64,000 nt of DNA from Hyperoodon ampullatus (GCA_949752795.1 OX457064.1:37072368-37136367); one strand, 5' to 3'. Counted from the first letter of the stretch, positions 11,463 to 24,413 are shown. Made by a program: numbers and translations. The notes: generated by a model not told the origin, from the sequence alone.

Positions 11463-14400
11463 TTAGATTCCATATATATGTGTTAGCATACGGTATTTGT
11501 TTTTCTCTTTCTGACTTACTTCACTCTGTATGACAGACTCTAGGTCCATCCACCTCACTACAAATAACTCAATTTCATTTCTTTTTATGGCTGAGTAATA
11601 TTCCATTGTATATATGTGCCACATCTTCTTTATCCATTCATCCGATGATGGACACTTAGGTTGCTTCCATCTCCTGGCTATTGTAAATAGAGCTTCAATG
11701 AACATTTTGGTACATGTCTCTTTTTGAATTATGGTTTTTTCACGGTATATGCCCAGTAGTGGGATTGCTGGGTCGTATGGTAGTTTTATTTGTAGTTTTT
11801 TAAGGAACCTCCATACGGTTCTCCATAGTGGCTGTATCAATTTACATTCCCACCAGCAGGGCAAGAGTGTTCCCTTTTCTCCACACCCTCTCCAGCATTT
11901 ATTGTTTCTAGATTTTTTGATGATGGACATTCTGACCAATGTGAGATATCTCATTGTAGTTTTGATTTGCATTTCTCTAATAATTAATGATGTTGAGCAT
12001 TCTTTCATGTGTTTGTTGGCAATCTGTATATCTTCTTTGGAAAAATGTCAATTTAGGTCTTCTGCCCATTTTTGGATTGGGTTGTTTGTTTTTTTGTTAT
12101 TGAGTTGCATGAGCTGCTTGTAATTTTGGAGATTAATCCCTTTTCAGTTGCTTTATTTGCAAATACTTTCTCCCATTCTGAGGGTTGTCTTTTGGTCTTG
12201 TTTATGGTTTCCTTTGCTATGCAAAAGCTTGTAAGGTTCATTAGGTCCCATTTGTTTATTTTTGTTTTTATTTCCATTTCTCTAGGAGGTGGATCAAAAA
12301 GGATCTTGCTGTGATTGATGTCATGGAGTGTTCTGCCTATGTTTTCCTCTAAGAGTTTGATAGTGTCTGGCCTTACATTTAGGTATTTAATCCATTTTGA
12401 GCTTATTTTTGTGTATGGTGTTAGGGAGTGTTCTAATCTCATACTTTTACATGTACCTGTCCAGTTTTCCCAGCACCACTTATTGAAGAGGCTGTCTTTT
12501 CTCCACTGTATATTCTTGCCTCCTTTATCAAAGATAAGGTGACCATATGTCCGTGGGTTTATCTCTGGGCTTTCTATCCTGTTCCATTGATCTATGTTTC
12601 TGTTTTTGTACCAGTATCATACTGTCTTGATTAGTGTAGCTTTGTAGTGTAGTCTGAAGTCAGGGAGCCTGATTCCTCCAGCTCCAGTTTTTGTTCTCAA
12701 GATTGCTTTGGTTATTCGGGGTCTTTTGTGTTTCCATACAAATTGTGAAATTTTTTTGTTCTAATTCTGTGAAAATGCCAGTGGTAGTTTGATAGGGATT
12801 GCACTGAATATGTAGATTGCGTTGGGTAGTAGAGTCATTTTCACAATGTTGATTCTTCCAATCCAAGAACATGGTATATCTCTCCAACTATTTGTATCAT
12901 CTTTAATTTCCTTCATCAGTGTCTTATAATTTTCTGCATACAGGTCTTTTGTCTCCTTAGGTAGGTTTATTCCTAGATATTTTATTCTTTTTGATGCAGT
13001 GTTAAATGGGAGCGTTTTCTTAATTTCACTTTCAGATTTTTCATCAATAGTGTATAGGAATGCCAGAGATTTCTGTGCATTAATTTTGTATCCTTCTACT
13101 TTATCAAATTCATTGATTAGCTCTAGTAGTTTTCTGGTGGCATCTTTGGGATTCTCTATGTATAGTATCATGTCATCTGCAAACAGTGACAGCTTTACTT
13201 CTTCTTTTCCGATTTGGATTCCTTTTATTTCTTTTTCTTTTCTAATTGCTGTGGCTAAAACTTCCAAAACTCTGTTGAATAAGAGTTGTGAGAGTGGACA
13301 TCCTTGTCTTGCTCCTGATCTTAGTAAATGGTTTCAGTTTTTCACCACTGAGGACGATGTTGGCTGTGGGTTTGTCATATATGGCCTTTATTATATTGAG
13401 GAAAGTTCCCTCTATGCCTACTTTCTGCAGGGTTTTTATCATAAATGGGTGTTGAATTTTGTCGAAAGTTTTCTCTGCATCTACTGAGATGATCATATGG
13501 TTTTTCTCCTTCAATTTGTTAGTATGATGTATCACGTTGATTGACTTGCGTACATTGAAGAATCCTTGCATTCCTGGAATAAACCCCACTTGATCATGGT
13601 GTATGATCCTTTTAATGTATTGCTAGATTCTCTTTGCTCTTATTTTGTTGAGGATTTTTGCATCTATATTCATCAGTGATATTGGTCTCTAATTTTCTTT
13701 TTTTGTAGTATCTTTGTCTGGTTTTGGTATCAGGGTGATGGTGGCCTCGTAGAATGAGTTTGGGAGTGTTCCTCCCTCTGCTGTATTTTGGAAGAGTTTG
13801 AGAAGGATGAGTGTTAACTCTTCTCTAAATGTTTGATAGAATTCACCTGTGAAGCCATCTGGTCCTGGACTTTTGTTTGTTGGAAGATTTTTCATCACAG
13901 TTTCAATTTCAGTGCTTGTGATTGGTCTGTTCATATTTTCTGTTTCATTCTGGTTCAGTCTTGGAAGGTTAGATCTTTCTAAGAATTTATCCATTTCTTC
14001 CAGGTTGTCCATTTTATTGGCATAGAGTTGCTTGTAGTAGTCTCTTAGGATGCTTTGTATTTCTGTGGTGTCTGTTGTAACTTCTCCTTTTTCATTTCTA
14101 ATTTTACTGATTTGAGTCCTCTCCCTCTTTTTCTTGATGAGTCTGGCTAATGATTTATCAATTTTGTTTATCTTCTCAAAGAACCAGCTTTTAGTTTTAT
14201 TGATCTTTGCTATTGTTTTCTTTGTTTCTGTTGCATTTATTTCTGCTCTGATCTTTATGATTTCTTTCCTCTGGTAACTTTGGGTTTTGTTTCTTTTTCT
14301 TTCTCTATTTCCTTTAGCTGTAAGGTTAGATTGTTTATTTGAGATTCTTCTTGCTTCTTCAGGTAGGATCGTATTGCTATAAACTTCCCTCTTAGAACTA

Positions 14401-15273
14401 CTTTTGCTGCATCCCATAGGTTTTGGATTGTCGTGTTTTCATTGTCATTTGTCTCTAGGTATTTTTTGATTTTCTCTTTGATTTCTTCAGTGAACCTCTT
14501 GGTTATTTAGTAACATATTGTTTAGCCTCCATGTGTTTGTGTTTTTTACGTTTTTTTCCCCGTAATTCATTTCTAATCTCACAACATGGTAGTCAGAAAA
14601 GATGCTTGATATGCTTTCAATTTTCTTAAATTACTGAGGCTTGATTTGTGACCCAAGATGTGATCTATCCTGGAGAATGCTCTGTGCACACTTGAGAAGA
14701 AAGTGTAATCTGCTGGTTTTGGCTGGAATGTCCTATAAATATGAATTAAATCTATCTGGTCTATTGGGTCATTTAAAGCTTGTGTTTCCTTATTAATTTT
14801 CTGTTTGGATGATCTGTGCATTTGTGTAAGTGAGGTGCTAAAGTCCCCCACTATTATTGTGTTACTGTCAATTTCCTCTTCTATACTGGTTAGCAGTTGC
14901 CTTAGATAATGAGGTGCTCCTATGTTGGGTGCATATATATTTATAATTGTTATATCTTCTTCTTGGATTGATTCCTTAATCATTATGTATTGTCCTTCTT
15001 GTCTCTTGTAACATTCTTTATTTTAAAGTCTATTTTATCTGATATGAGTATTGCTACTCCAGCTTTCTTTTGATTTCCAGTTGCATGGAATATCTTTTTC
15101 CATCCTCTCACTTTCAGTCTGGATGTGTCCCTAGGTCTGAAGTGGGTCTCTTGTAGACAGCGTATATATGGGTCTTGTTTTTGTATCCATTCAGCATGCC
15201 TGTGTCTTCTGGTTGGAGCAGTTAATCCATTCACGTTTAAGGTAATTATCGATATGTATGTTCCTATTACCAT
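11463..15273 (-). pseudogene. L1 ORF2p remnant (endonuclease and reverse transcriptase)
   Basis: It starts at the ATG at 15,273 with MVIGTYISIITLNVNGL, the N-terminal APE-like endonuclease, and ends after THIYGI at 11,463. A frameshift near 14,983 splits the endonuclease, and further stops and shifts split the rest into at least six frame segments. The conserved GDFNT motif reads GDFST, so a catalytic-site Asn is lost as well. The RT signature FADD is at 13,183-13,172. The C-terminal Cys-rich segment (CWRGCGEKG) is present near 11,900. Non-autonomous. Confidence 0.92.
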
Positions 15274-15331
15274 TTTCTTAATTCTTTTGGGTTTGTTTTT
15301 GTAGGTCCTTTTCTTCTCTTGTGTTTCCCAC

Positions 15332-16237
15332 TTAGAAAAGTTCCTTTAGCATTTGTTGTAGAGCTGGTTTGGTGGTGCTGAATTCTCTTAGCTTTTGCTT
15401 GTCGGTAAAGCTTTTGATTTCTCCTTCGAATCTGAATGAGATCCTGGCTGGGTAGAGTAATCTTGCTTGTAAGTTCTTCCCTTTCATCACTTTAAATATG
15501 TCATGCCATTCCCTTCTGGCTTGTAGAGTTTCTGCTGAGAAATCAGCTGTTAATCTTATGGGAGTTCCCTTGTATGTTATTTGTCGTTTTTCCCTTGCTG
15601 CTTTCTATAATTTTTCTTTGTCTTTAATTTTTGCCAATTTGATTACTATGTGTCTCAGTGTGTTTCTCCTTGGATTTTTCCTGTATGGGACTCTTTGTGC
15701 TTCCTGGACTTGGGTGGCTATTTCCTTTCCCATATTAGGGAAGTTTTCAACTATAATCCCTTCAAATATTTTCTCTGGTCCTTTCTCTCTCTCTTCTCCT
15801 TCTGGGACCCCTATAATGCGAGTGTTGGTGTGTTTAATGTTTTTCCAGAGATCTCTTAGGCTCTCTTCATTTCTTTTCATTCTTTTTTCTTTATTCTGTT
15901 CCACAGCAGTGAATTCCACCATTCTGTCTTCCAGGTCCCTTATCCGTTCTTCTGCCTCAGTTATTCGGCTATTGATTCCTTCTAGTGCATTTTTCATTTC
16001 AGTTATTGTATTTTTCATCTCTGTTTGTTTGTTCTTTAATTCTTCTAGGTCTTTGTTAAACAGTTCTTGCATCTTCTCGATCTTTTCCTCCATTGTTTTT
16101 CCGAAGTCCTGGATCATCTTCACTATCATTATTCTGAATTCTTTTTCTGGAAGGTTGCCTATCTCCACTTCATTTAGTTATTTTTCTGGGGTTTTATCTT
16201 GTTCCTTCATCTGGTACATAGCCCTCTGCCTTTTCAT
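15332..16237 (-). pseudogene. L1 ORF1p remnant (nucleic-acid-binding chaperone)
   Basis: The frame is 906 bases from ATG (16,237-16,235) to TAA (15,334-15,332), exactly 302 codons and about normal for ORF1. Two in-frame stops break it: one where a Gln codon became TAA around 16,180, and one at about 15,605. Between them the coiled-coil region (Glu/Lys-rich heptads with INSRITEAEERI) and the start of the RRM-like region (RIIGVPEGE) are readable. The C-terminal domain with ARISFRFEGE lies after the second stop. In a live element ORF1p trimers coat L1 RNA. This copy cannot make the full protein. Confidence 0.9.
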
Positions 16238-17147
16238 CTTGTCTATCTTTCTGTGAATGTGGTTTTTGTTCCATAGGCTGCAGGACTGTAGTTCTTCTTG
16301 CTTCTGCTGTCTGCCCTCTGGTGAATGAGGCTATCTAAGAGGCTTGTGCAAGTTTCCTGATGGGAAGAACTGGTGGTGGGTAGAGCTGGCTGTTGCTCTG
16401 GTGGGCAGAGCTCAGTAAAACTTTAACCCGCTTGTCTGCTGATGGGTGGGGCTGTGTTCCCTCCCTGTTGGTTTTTGGCCTGAGGCGACCCAACACTGGA
16501 GCCTACCCGGGCTCTTTAGTGGGGCTAATGGTGGACTCTGGGAGCACTCACGCCAAGGAGTACTTCCCAGAACTTCTGCTGCCAGTGCTCTTATCCTCAC
16601 AGTGAGCCACGCCCACCGCTGCCCCACCCCCTGCAGGAGACCCTCCAACACTAGCAGGTAGGTCTGATTCAGTCTCCTATGGGGTCACAGCTCCTTCCCC
16701 TGGGTCCTGATGCACACACTACTTTGTGTGCCCTCCAAGAGTGGAGTCTCTGTTTCCCCCAGTCCTGTAGAAGTCCTGCAATCAAGTTCCGCTAGCCTTC
16801 AAAGTCTGATTCTCTAGGAATTCCTCCTCCCATTGCCAGACCCCCAGGTTTGGAAGCCTGACGTCGGGCTCAGAACCTTCACCCCAGTGGGTGGACTTCT
16901 GTGGTATAAGTGTTCGCCAGTCTGTGAGTCACCCACCCAGCAGTTATGGGATTTGATTTTATTGTGATTGCGCCACTTCTACCATCTCATTGTGGCTTCT
17001 CCTTTGTCTTTCGATGTGGGGTATCTTTTTTGCTGAGTTCCAGCATCTTCCTGTTGATGACTGTTCAGCAGTTAGTTGTGATTCTGGTGCTTTCACAAGA
17101 GGGAGTGAGAGCACATCCTTCTACTCCACCACCTTTAACCAATCTCC

Positions 17148-17461
17148 AGTTTTTTTATTTTTGGCTGCGTTGGGTCTTCATTGCTGTGCGTGGGCTTTCT
17201 CTAGTTGGGGCCAGTGGGGGCTACTGTTCCTTGCTGTGCGCAGGCTTCTCATTGTGGTGGCTTCTCTTGTTGCAGAGAACGGGCTGTAGGCATGCGGACT
17301 TAAGTAGTTGCTGCACGCGGGCTCTAGATTGCAGGCTCAATAGTTGTGGTGCACTGGCTTAGTTACTCCGTGGCATGTGGTATCTTCCTGGACCAGGGCT
17401 CGAACCGTGTCCCCTGCATTGGCAGGTGGATTCTTAACCACTGTGCCACCAGGGAAGTCCC
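17148..17461 (-). mobile_element. CHR SINE, long older form, at the L1 5' edge
   Basis: The complement starts GGGACTTCCCTGGTGGCACA, contains the full set of internal GGCTCTAG/GTTGCAG-type units and ends with the CAGCCAAAAATAAAAAAACT tail. At about 310 bp it is the long form that the short copies are missing a part of. The flanks share AAAACTG in similar contexts, a weak TSD. It abuts the L1 5' end. Confidence 0.85.
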
Positions 17462-17904
17462 TTCCCTCAGTTTTATTCCTTGTTTTTATCTTAAGCAACA
17501 TGAAGAGTCTTTTTTTTTTTGCACATAAAAATCTTTTAGGTGTTTATGGAAATTCTTACTAAATGAAGAAGTTTGCTGTTTGTCCCAGGTATCACTGGCC
17601 TGTACTACCTATATGAGCTTGTCTAGCTAGACTGACTCCTTGTTATGTAGGTGTCTAGGAGATTTGTTCCACCAACAGATGTGATCCCCCAAAATCTACA
17701 GACTCATGCATTTTGTTAACAATTGCTAATTATTGCTTTTTTCAAATGTAAATTAGTTTGAAGTATTTAAAAGCCATATAGTTATATTTTGTTATCAAGA
17801 CACAGATCCAGAATTGTTCAATTCCAACAAGCGTAGTTTTCTATGAATGTATTAAACTTGTAATCCAAAGCACTTTCAAGGCACATGAAAATTTTAACAG
17901 TATA
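17462..17904. other. Intronic sequence with no recognised element
   Basis: AT-rich, with nothing assignable. Confidence 0.5.
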
Positions 17905-18155
17905 TAATTCTGGCTAAGATTTGTTGAGGGCCTACTAAATGTTAGTTTTTAGGGTGAAAATGGGCTGTTTTTATTTAATCTTCACAAACCTATGAAATAG
18001 TCCCATTTGCAGAAGAGAAAATTGAGTGTCACTAAGGTAAAATAAGTTATCCAACGTCACACAATTAGAAAAGTGTCACAACCAAGTGTCGATCCTAGAG
18101 AGGTACACTTCAGAGCCTGCTTTTTTGAACCACTATCTCATACTGCCTGCTAGTC
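17905..18155 (-). mobile_element. MIR SINE
   Basis: Antisense MIR text in order: GGCCTACTAAATGTTAG, TTTAATCTTCACAAACCTAT, CCATTTGCAGAAGAGAAAAT, CCAACGTCACACAATTAG and the end CATACTGCC. Nearly full length and diverged. Confidence 0.8.
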
Positions 18156-18354
18156 TGGTTATTGTTTCTTTTCTTTCTTTTTTTTAATAGCAACAAACAT
18201 GGTTCAACTTGGATGCTTATGAAAATATCTTGAATATACACCCATTTACCATACTTTTCAAGTAAAAGAAAAAAAATAGATTGACTTTGCAGAATTAAAA
18301 TACATTTTTAAATGATGTCATTTGATTTTTTTAAGAGAAAAAGCATCCAATAAA

Positions 18355-18880
18355 TGAAAGTCAATAAATATCTTTTGAGTCTGGACAGTGAGTGAGGAGA
18401 TGTTTTAGGCCTGGGGATAAAGAGCCTCAAATTGCATACTTTTGGCAAATAGCAATTAGGGCAAGCAGTAGAGGATGATGGGGGGGCACGGGGGGGAGCC
18501 ATGTGGTTAGGGAAGAACTCTCTGAGAGGATAATATCTGAGCTGAGAAAACAGCCAGGGAACACTGAAGGAGAGAGGGTTGCAGACAAAAGGAATATGCT
18601 ATACACAGACCTGACAGGAGTCTGGCCAGTTTGAGAGGTGGAAAGATTTGCAAGTCTGGAGCATAATGAACAAAGGGGAGGACCAAGGAGAATAGGGTCA
18701 CACAGAGAGAGGAAAGAGGTCATGTATGGTAGGAAGTGAAAATTATATTGTAGTTGCAGGAAAATAATATTAAGCATAGGGATGACCTGCAATAGATGGT
18801 CAATGATTTGGTAAAATAATTTCTGAAGCAGACAGCTCCTCCAGTTACAGACACATTCTATCAAGGCAGAGAAAAGAGGA
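18355..18880 (-). mobile_element. L2 LINE 3'-end relic
   Basis: CAATAAATATCTTTTGAGTC (antisense L2 3' terminus) is followed by GGCCTGGGGATAAAGAGCC, GAGCTGAGAAAACAGCC, GGCCAGTTTGAGAGG and further antisense L2 text. Decayed and non-coding. Confidence 0.6.
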
Positions 18881-19351
18881 AAACAGTAGGGAATGAAGAC
18901 CTTACCTATACATTTGTATCGTTATATATGACTCCACCTAAATCATTCCTGAATAAAGGCTGAACATTAGAGAAATATGCAGTAGTTGAAGCAGAGATTT
19001 ACAAACTGATGTTCCTAACCCTAGGCATTTCTCTTTCGCTTCCAACGTGAAAATAAACATCAAATTATTTTATGCAGGTGACTCATTTAGATTGAAAAAT
19101 TCTACACATTAAAAATCTGAAGAAATGATAGGAAGAGATAAATAAGAGCTTACAATCTGGTTAGATCCATACAATTTCTTATGGAACAAGCTGGTACTAA
19201 GATTTAGAGGTAGGTTGGGGAGGGGATGAAGAAACTTCTTTAAAATAAGTATGGCATTTTAAAAACAACTTGGAAGAAAAGTCTCTATCTCTATCTCATC
19301 ATCTATCTATCATCATCATCTCTATCTCATCACATTTCATATTGTTTGATT
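18881..19351. repeat. Unassigned intron with a TCTA/CAT simple repeat
   Basis: Nothing recognised apart from a degenerate TCTATC/CATCAT tract at about 19,281-19,332. Confidence 0.6.
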
Positions 19352-19370
19352 GAAAATACATCAAATTCTG

Positions 19371-19763
19371 GGGGCTTCCCTGGTGGCGAAGTGGTTAAGA
19401 ATCCACCTGCCAATGCAGGACACACGCATTTGAGCCCTGGTCTGGGAAGATCCCACATGCCGTGGAGCAACTAAGCCCGTGCGCCACAACTACTGAGCCT
19501 GTGCTCTAGAGCTCATGAGCCACAACTACGGAGCCCGCGTGCTACAACTACTGAAGCCTGCATGCCACAACTACTGAAGCCCGCACACCTAGAGCCCGTG
19601 TTCCGCAACAAAAGAAGACACCGCAACGAGAAGCCCATGCACTGCAAGGAAGAGGAGCCCCCACTTGCCGCAAGTAGAGATAGCATGCACACAGCAACAA
19701 AGACCGAACGCAGCCAAAAATAAATAAATAAAATAAATAAATATATTTAAAAAATAAAGAAAA
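19371..19763 (+). mobile_element. Long CHR SINE with 19-bp TSD (two mismatches)
   Basis: The body GGGGCTTCCCTGGTGGCGAA runs through several GCCACAACTACTGAAGCC-type internal units to a (AAAT)n-rich tail. It has one or two more internal units than the 17,148 copy. The TSD GAAAATACATCAAATTCTG (19,352-19,370) pairs with GAAAATATATCAACTTCTG (19,764-19,782). Two differences over 19 bases suit an older insertion. Confidence 0.9.
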
Positions 19764-19805
19764 GAAAATATATCAACTTCTGAGATCAGGAGAAATCTTC
19801 TTTCT

Positions 19806-20646
19806 TTTTTTTTTTTAACCACTTCTTTTTTATTGAAATATAGTTGACATACAACGTTATGTTAATTTCAGGTGTACTACATAATGATTTGACATTTGCA
19901 TACATTACAAAATGACCAGGATAAATCTAGTAACCATCCGTCCCCATACAAAGTTATTACAATATAATTAATCATATTTCTTATGATTACATGAGAATCA
20001 TAAGATTCTTGCATTCTGTGTATTACGTCCCCATGACTTATTTATTATAGAACTGGAGGCTTGTACCTCTTAATCCCCTTCACTATTTCACCCACATTCC
20101 CATCCCTGCCCTTCTGGCAACCACCTCTTTGTTCTCTGTATCTATGACTCTGTTTTCATTTTGTTTTGTTTGTTTGTTTTGTTTTTTAGATTCCATATAT
20201 AAGTGAGATCATATAGTATTTGTCTTTCTCTATCTGACTTCTTTCACTTAGCATAACACTCTCTAGGTCCGTCTATATTGTCGCAAATGGAAAAATTATT
20301 GATACTTTTTCTATGACTAAAGTATTTCATTATACATATACCCCACATCTTCTTTATCCACTCGTCTATCATCGAATGCTTGGGCTGCTTCCATATCTTT
20401 GCTATTGTAAATAATGCTGCAATGAACATTGAGTGCATATATCTTTTCAAATTAATTTTTTTGTTTTTTTTCAGGCAAATACAATACATATAAGTGATAT
20501 CGCTAGGTCACATGGCAGTTCTATTGTTAATTTTTTGAGGAACCTCCACACTGTTTTCCATAGTGGCTGCACCAGTTGACAATCCCACCAACAATGTTTG
20601 AAAGTTCCCTTTTCTCCACATCCTCACCAACACTTGTTATTTGTTT
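19806..20646 (-). mobile_element. Old 5'-truncated L1 with decayed 18-bp TSD
   Basis: Antisense L1 3' text includes TTCCATATATAAGTGAGATC, CATCTTCTTTATCCACTCGT and CCATAGTGGCTGCACCAGTT. The 3' UTR is of an older L1 class than the other copies. The candidate TSD AGGAGAAATCTTCTTTCT (19,788-19,805) and AGGAGAAAGCTGATTTCT (20,647-20,664) match at 15 of 18 positions. It holds only the ORF2 C-terminal end and the 3' UTR. Confidence 0.85.
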
Positions 20647-20664
20647 AGGAGAAAGCTGATTTCT

Positions 20665-21149
20665 AAAGTACTCTTTCTACCAAGGGACCTGGTAGAGTTC
20701 ATTGTACTCTACTGAGTAACAATTATGTTATTTAGGTGAAGAGATAAGGGGAAGTCCACGGAAGTGACTGAGGGAAATACTGGGCAGAGGAGGCTCATTA
20801 ACTGTAATGCTCCGGAATCATGAGAATTTGTGTTAAGACAGTTGCCACAATTCCTGGTGACTTATCTGTGGCCATGAGCCCCAGTGTCACCTGGGACAAG
20901 TCTGGAGGTTCTGTTGAAAAAGATTCAGGGAGAAAACAGATATGTGGGACTCCAGCCATCTCCCTATAAAAAGCAACAATAGCTACCTATTTCAGATATT
21001 TTAAAATATCTTTAAATATTTAAATATGTTAAACATTTTAAAATAACTAAATATTTAGAATATATTTTCATCTAAGAATGCAAAGTTGTTTTGCCTTAGA
21101 ATTCTGAACCCAGCTTACTTGTATGAAAACAATATCCCCAAATTTAATG
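20665..21149. other. Intronic sequence, partly very AT-rich
   Basis: A stretch of repeated TTTAAAATATCT/TAAATATT units lies at 20,990-21,065. Nothing else recognised. Confidence 0.5.
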
Positions 21150-21385
21150 GGTACAATATCACTGATATCTTCTCATATTTACAGTATCGTATATTACAAA
21201 GCATCTTTTCAAGTTCATTACCTCATTTGATTCTCATAATAGCCCCATGCTTAGCCAAAACAAATATAATTTGTACTATTTCTGTTTGAGAGACAAGAAT
21301 ATTAAGTCACAGAAAAGTGAGTTGGTTGCCAATGAGACTCAAAATACAGATCAACTAATTCCAAGTCCTGTGTCCTTTCTTTATA
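21150..21385 (-). mobile_element. Probable MIR SINE, strongly diverged
   Basis: CCTCATTTGATTCTCATAAT, then AGACAAGAATATTAAGTCAC and AATTCCAAGTCCTGTGTCC, follow antisense MIR order. Confidence 0.55.
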
Positions 21386-21395
21386 TAACTAGCCC

Positions 21396-21577
21396 CGTGG
21401 TTCTCAAAGTGTGATCCCTAGACCAGGAGTATCAGCACTCACCTGGGAACTTGTTAGAAAATGCATATTGCAGGTCCTACTCCAGACATAATGAATCAGA
21501 AATTTTAACAGTGGGGCCCAGCACACCTAACAAGTCCCCCAGGTGACGCTGATGCCTGTGAGTTCGGAAACCGTGGT
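21396..21577 (+). mobile_element. MER5A-like hAT-Charlie DNA transposon
   Basis: CGTGGTTCTCAAAGTGTGAT at the left end, CACCTGGGAACTTGTTAGAA and GTGGGGCCCAGCA inside, and a right end with GGAAACCGTGGT that is the inverted repeat of the left. About 180 bp, close to full length. Non-coding. Confidence 0.85.
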
Positions 21578-23164
21578 ACTAGATGGTAGTGATTCTCCAG
21601 CCCATGAGAGCAGTGTGAGGAAAACTTCCTGTAAGAGGAAAGTACACATTCATTCCCCATAATTTCCATGATAACTTCATCAGCCTCATATGTGCTGGTA
21701 GATGATTATCAGTCATGTAGCTGTGGCCCAGACCCTTATACTACTGTCTCCGACCTATGACATTACTTAATAAATCGTTTGACTACCTGACTCTTCATTG
21801 TATTGATTTCATTTGATAAAATGAGTTGGAAACCAGTTTTACTTAGTGTGATCATCACGATAAAGGGTCAGAGCCCATGGTCATATAGATTTCAGGCCAA
21901 GGAAAAACAAATTTTTGTCTGAATTAAAAGCAAACCCATTAAGAGAATCCACTATCTGAAATTTCTCCTTGATAATACTTTTGGTTGTTTTATATTATAT
22001 TATTATTTTAATTTTTACTTTCTCAAGACTCTATTCAATCATTGTAAGTCTGTAAAGCAAATATAAAATGCAAATCTAAGCTATAATTTTAGTATGGCCT
22101 TTGGCTGGGATTTTTAAAACAACATCTCAAAAAGTAAAATACTACATATTTCATTTAATCTAAGGTGTCATCAATTACAGCACAAAATAATTGTGACTGT
22201 GTTTTTACAAACCACTATGTAAATTAAAAAAAAAAAAATTGCCCATCCAACAATTAAATGCCATCAAATGTAAGAGGTAGTCCGATTCAGACATGTTAAA
22301 GTATGAAAAAGTATCAATGAAATATAGCATGTATTTTACTGTACAGTTGCAGCTGTCATCCTCCTTCAGGATGTATGTATTTATTTTCAAAAGCAATGTT
22401 GACCTGGCCCCAGTTATGGTACAGTTACAGTAATTTTGCTCTTCAAAGTTAAGCAGTAGTCATCGTAGCCTAAGGATTGTTTCATGACATCAGTAACTAA
22501 GCACTGCAGATGGAAAATATTCTTCTATAATTTGGTATCTGAGCTGTCATGTGGTATAAGGAAACAGGCAATTGAGTGAGAAAATGAAGGCAGGGTAACA
22601 GTAAAACATGGAGCACTCACTGAATAAATCTTTTCGTTGTCATTTAAAAATAAAATCATTCCCAAATCTAAGATTTGTAATTTTTTACATGCTGACATTT
22701 TCCCTTCTTAATTAACTATGCTGCTTCTTTATACTGACTGTTAGTTACATATAAGGAAGCCATGTTGCATAAGACATTTCTGAATATAAATGTCGTGTAA
22801 ATCCACTTCCCCCTGTCTTTGCAGGGGGCAATGTACTTGCTTAAGAGCACAACAAAGAGATGTACTGGTATGCAGAAATTTTGAGCCAAAGACAAAATGA
22901 GTCCCTAACTAGATCTTGCACAGAAAGCTTCATGAAAAACAGTGCACACAGTCTGCAAAATGGTTAAGTTCCCATATGTTAAAAGAGCTCTGGTTACTTT
23001 TTTGACTTGGAGAATTTTATTTAAATAAGAACATTTTTGTTGTGAAAATTTCCTTTTATTTTTTCTGTATTTTCTCAATTTGGAATAAGCTTCTACAGTA
23101 ATTAAAAACTCTACTTACTTATCTGGGATATTTTTAATAACCCATTGAGCCAAGTGGAAAATAT
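21578..23164. other. Intronic sequence with no recognised element
   Basis: About 1.6 kb without an assignable repeat and with no coding exon recognised. It is one of the longer stretches without a named element. Confidence 0.5.
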
Positions 23165-23440
23165 GCTGAGCTGGAAGTTAAAAGACATGAGATCAAGTTG
23201 TGGTTTTGTTATTCCTCAGCTCTGTGAGCAAGTCACTTAATTTTTCTGTCACTTTTTTTTAAATTTGGAAGTTACGTGACTGTTAAATCCATGATTGCAG
23301 GGTACAAAAAAAAAGAGTGCTTCATATATATTATCTCATTTAATCATAAAAATGAAATGAGAAAATGCAGGGAAGTACTGTGTACAGTGCCTAGCACAGA
23401 GTAAACACTCAACGATTTCCAGTAGGTATTATTACTGTAC
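23165..23440 (+). mobile_element. MIR SINE
   Basis: GAAGTTAAAAGACATGAGAT, CAGCTCTGTGAGCAAGTCAC, TTATCTCATTTAATC and CAGTGCCTAGCACAGAGTAA follow the MIR consensus in sense order. Confidence 0.8.
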
Positions 23441-24074
23441 CATCAATAAAAACAACACTGCCAGAATGAAATTAATGTTCCCTTTCCAGGTAAGAAAACA
23501 ATCTTCAAGATGTTGAAATGACATTCCTGTGGTCTAAGGGCCCAGGCCAGGATTATGACTTGTCTACTGGATGACCAGCCTGTGCTTTCAACCTCAGAGC
23601 CATGGTGCCCTCCATAGTCATTCAAAGCATAGCCATTCAGATGGGCTTTGAATAGCCCATCTTTTCGATTTAAATTTAATTCCCAAAGTACTGCATAAAA
23701 ACACCTTAAAATTATGATATTTTATCTATCACATGATTTCTAGCACATTCTTTTTTCCTTAAAGTTTGGATGAGACTTGAAGAATTTTAGTACCCAATAG
23801 CCTCTCTGCCAATTTTAACTTGAAAGGAAGGGGTGTATATACAAAGTGTAAAATGGTAAAGAGAAGAGGAAAGAGCAGATTTGTGGGTGTATGTGGTTGT
23901 GAGACAAGGGACATGGACTGCAGTTTGAGGAATAGTTATGGAAGGTAGAAGGCATTCTTTCCTTCTTCAGCTGCCTCCCTCCATGTTTGTAAGTGCTTCA
24001 TACTGAAAAAGAGACAGAAGCCCAAACTGACTAGAAAAGTCAGGTAAGGTAACACCCAGGCAACAGGAGACTTG
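23441..24074. other. Intronic sequence with no recognised element
   Basis: Nothing assignable on either strand. Confidence 0.5.
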
Positions 24075-24374
24075 TGAAGGGATGTTCACTTCCACACTAT
24101 TCACAATAGTGAGAACCTGGAAACAACGTAAAGGTCCATTGATAGGAGGATAGATAATGTACACTATGGTGTCTGTCCATAATGGCCCAGTACAGAGAAA
24201 TTAAAAGGATATATAAACATTCATGAGCATATGTCAAAACAAAGATATTAAAAGTGAAAAAAAGCAACTTCCTTAAACTATATGTACAGAATAACATAAA
24301 TACTTACCTTTCGCTATATATGGTAAATTAAAAACCATACTCACTAAAATAATACTGTAGAGTGTGTGTTTGCA

Positions 24375-24413
<39 letters not shown>

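Larger units (their letters stand above)
11017..17147 (-). mobile_element. L1 LINE, near full length, sense to HDAC9
   Basis: In minus-strand order it shows: a 5' UTR starting near 17,140 with GGTGGTGGAGTAGAAGGATG, ORF1 remnant, spacer, ORF2 remnant, a 3' UTR ending in a CCAATAAAGATG signal near 11,095, and an A-rich tail. The copy is about 6.1 kb, the length of a complete cetartiodactyl L1. After its A-rich end it carries an extra GAACCTGCTGTATAAAAAGA stretch, the tail of another L1 3'-UTR type. No convincing TSD was found, partly because an older SINE occupies the 5' edge. Confidence 0.93.

Noticed and set aside
11463..16237. Reverse-transcriptase and coiled-coil frames as host genes
   Set aside because: All belong to L1 ORF1/ORF2 and are broken by stops and frameshifts. 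The same holds for 36,576-41,355 and 45,153-49,890.
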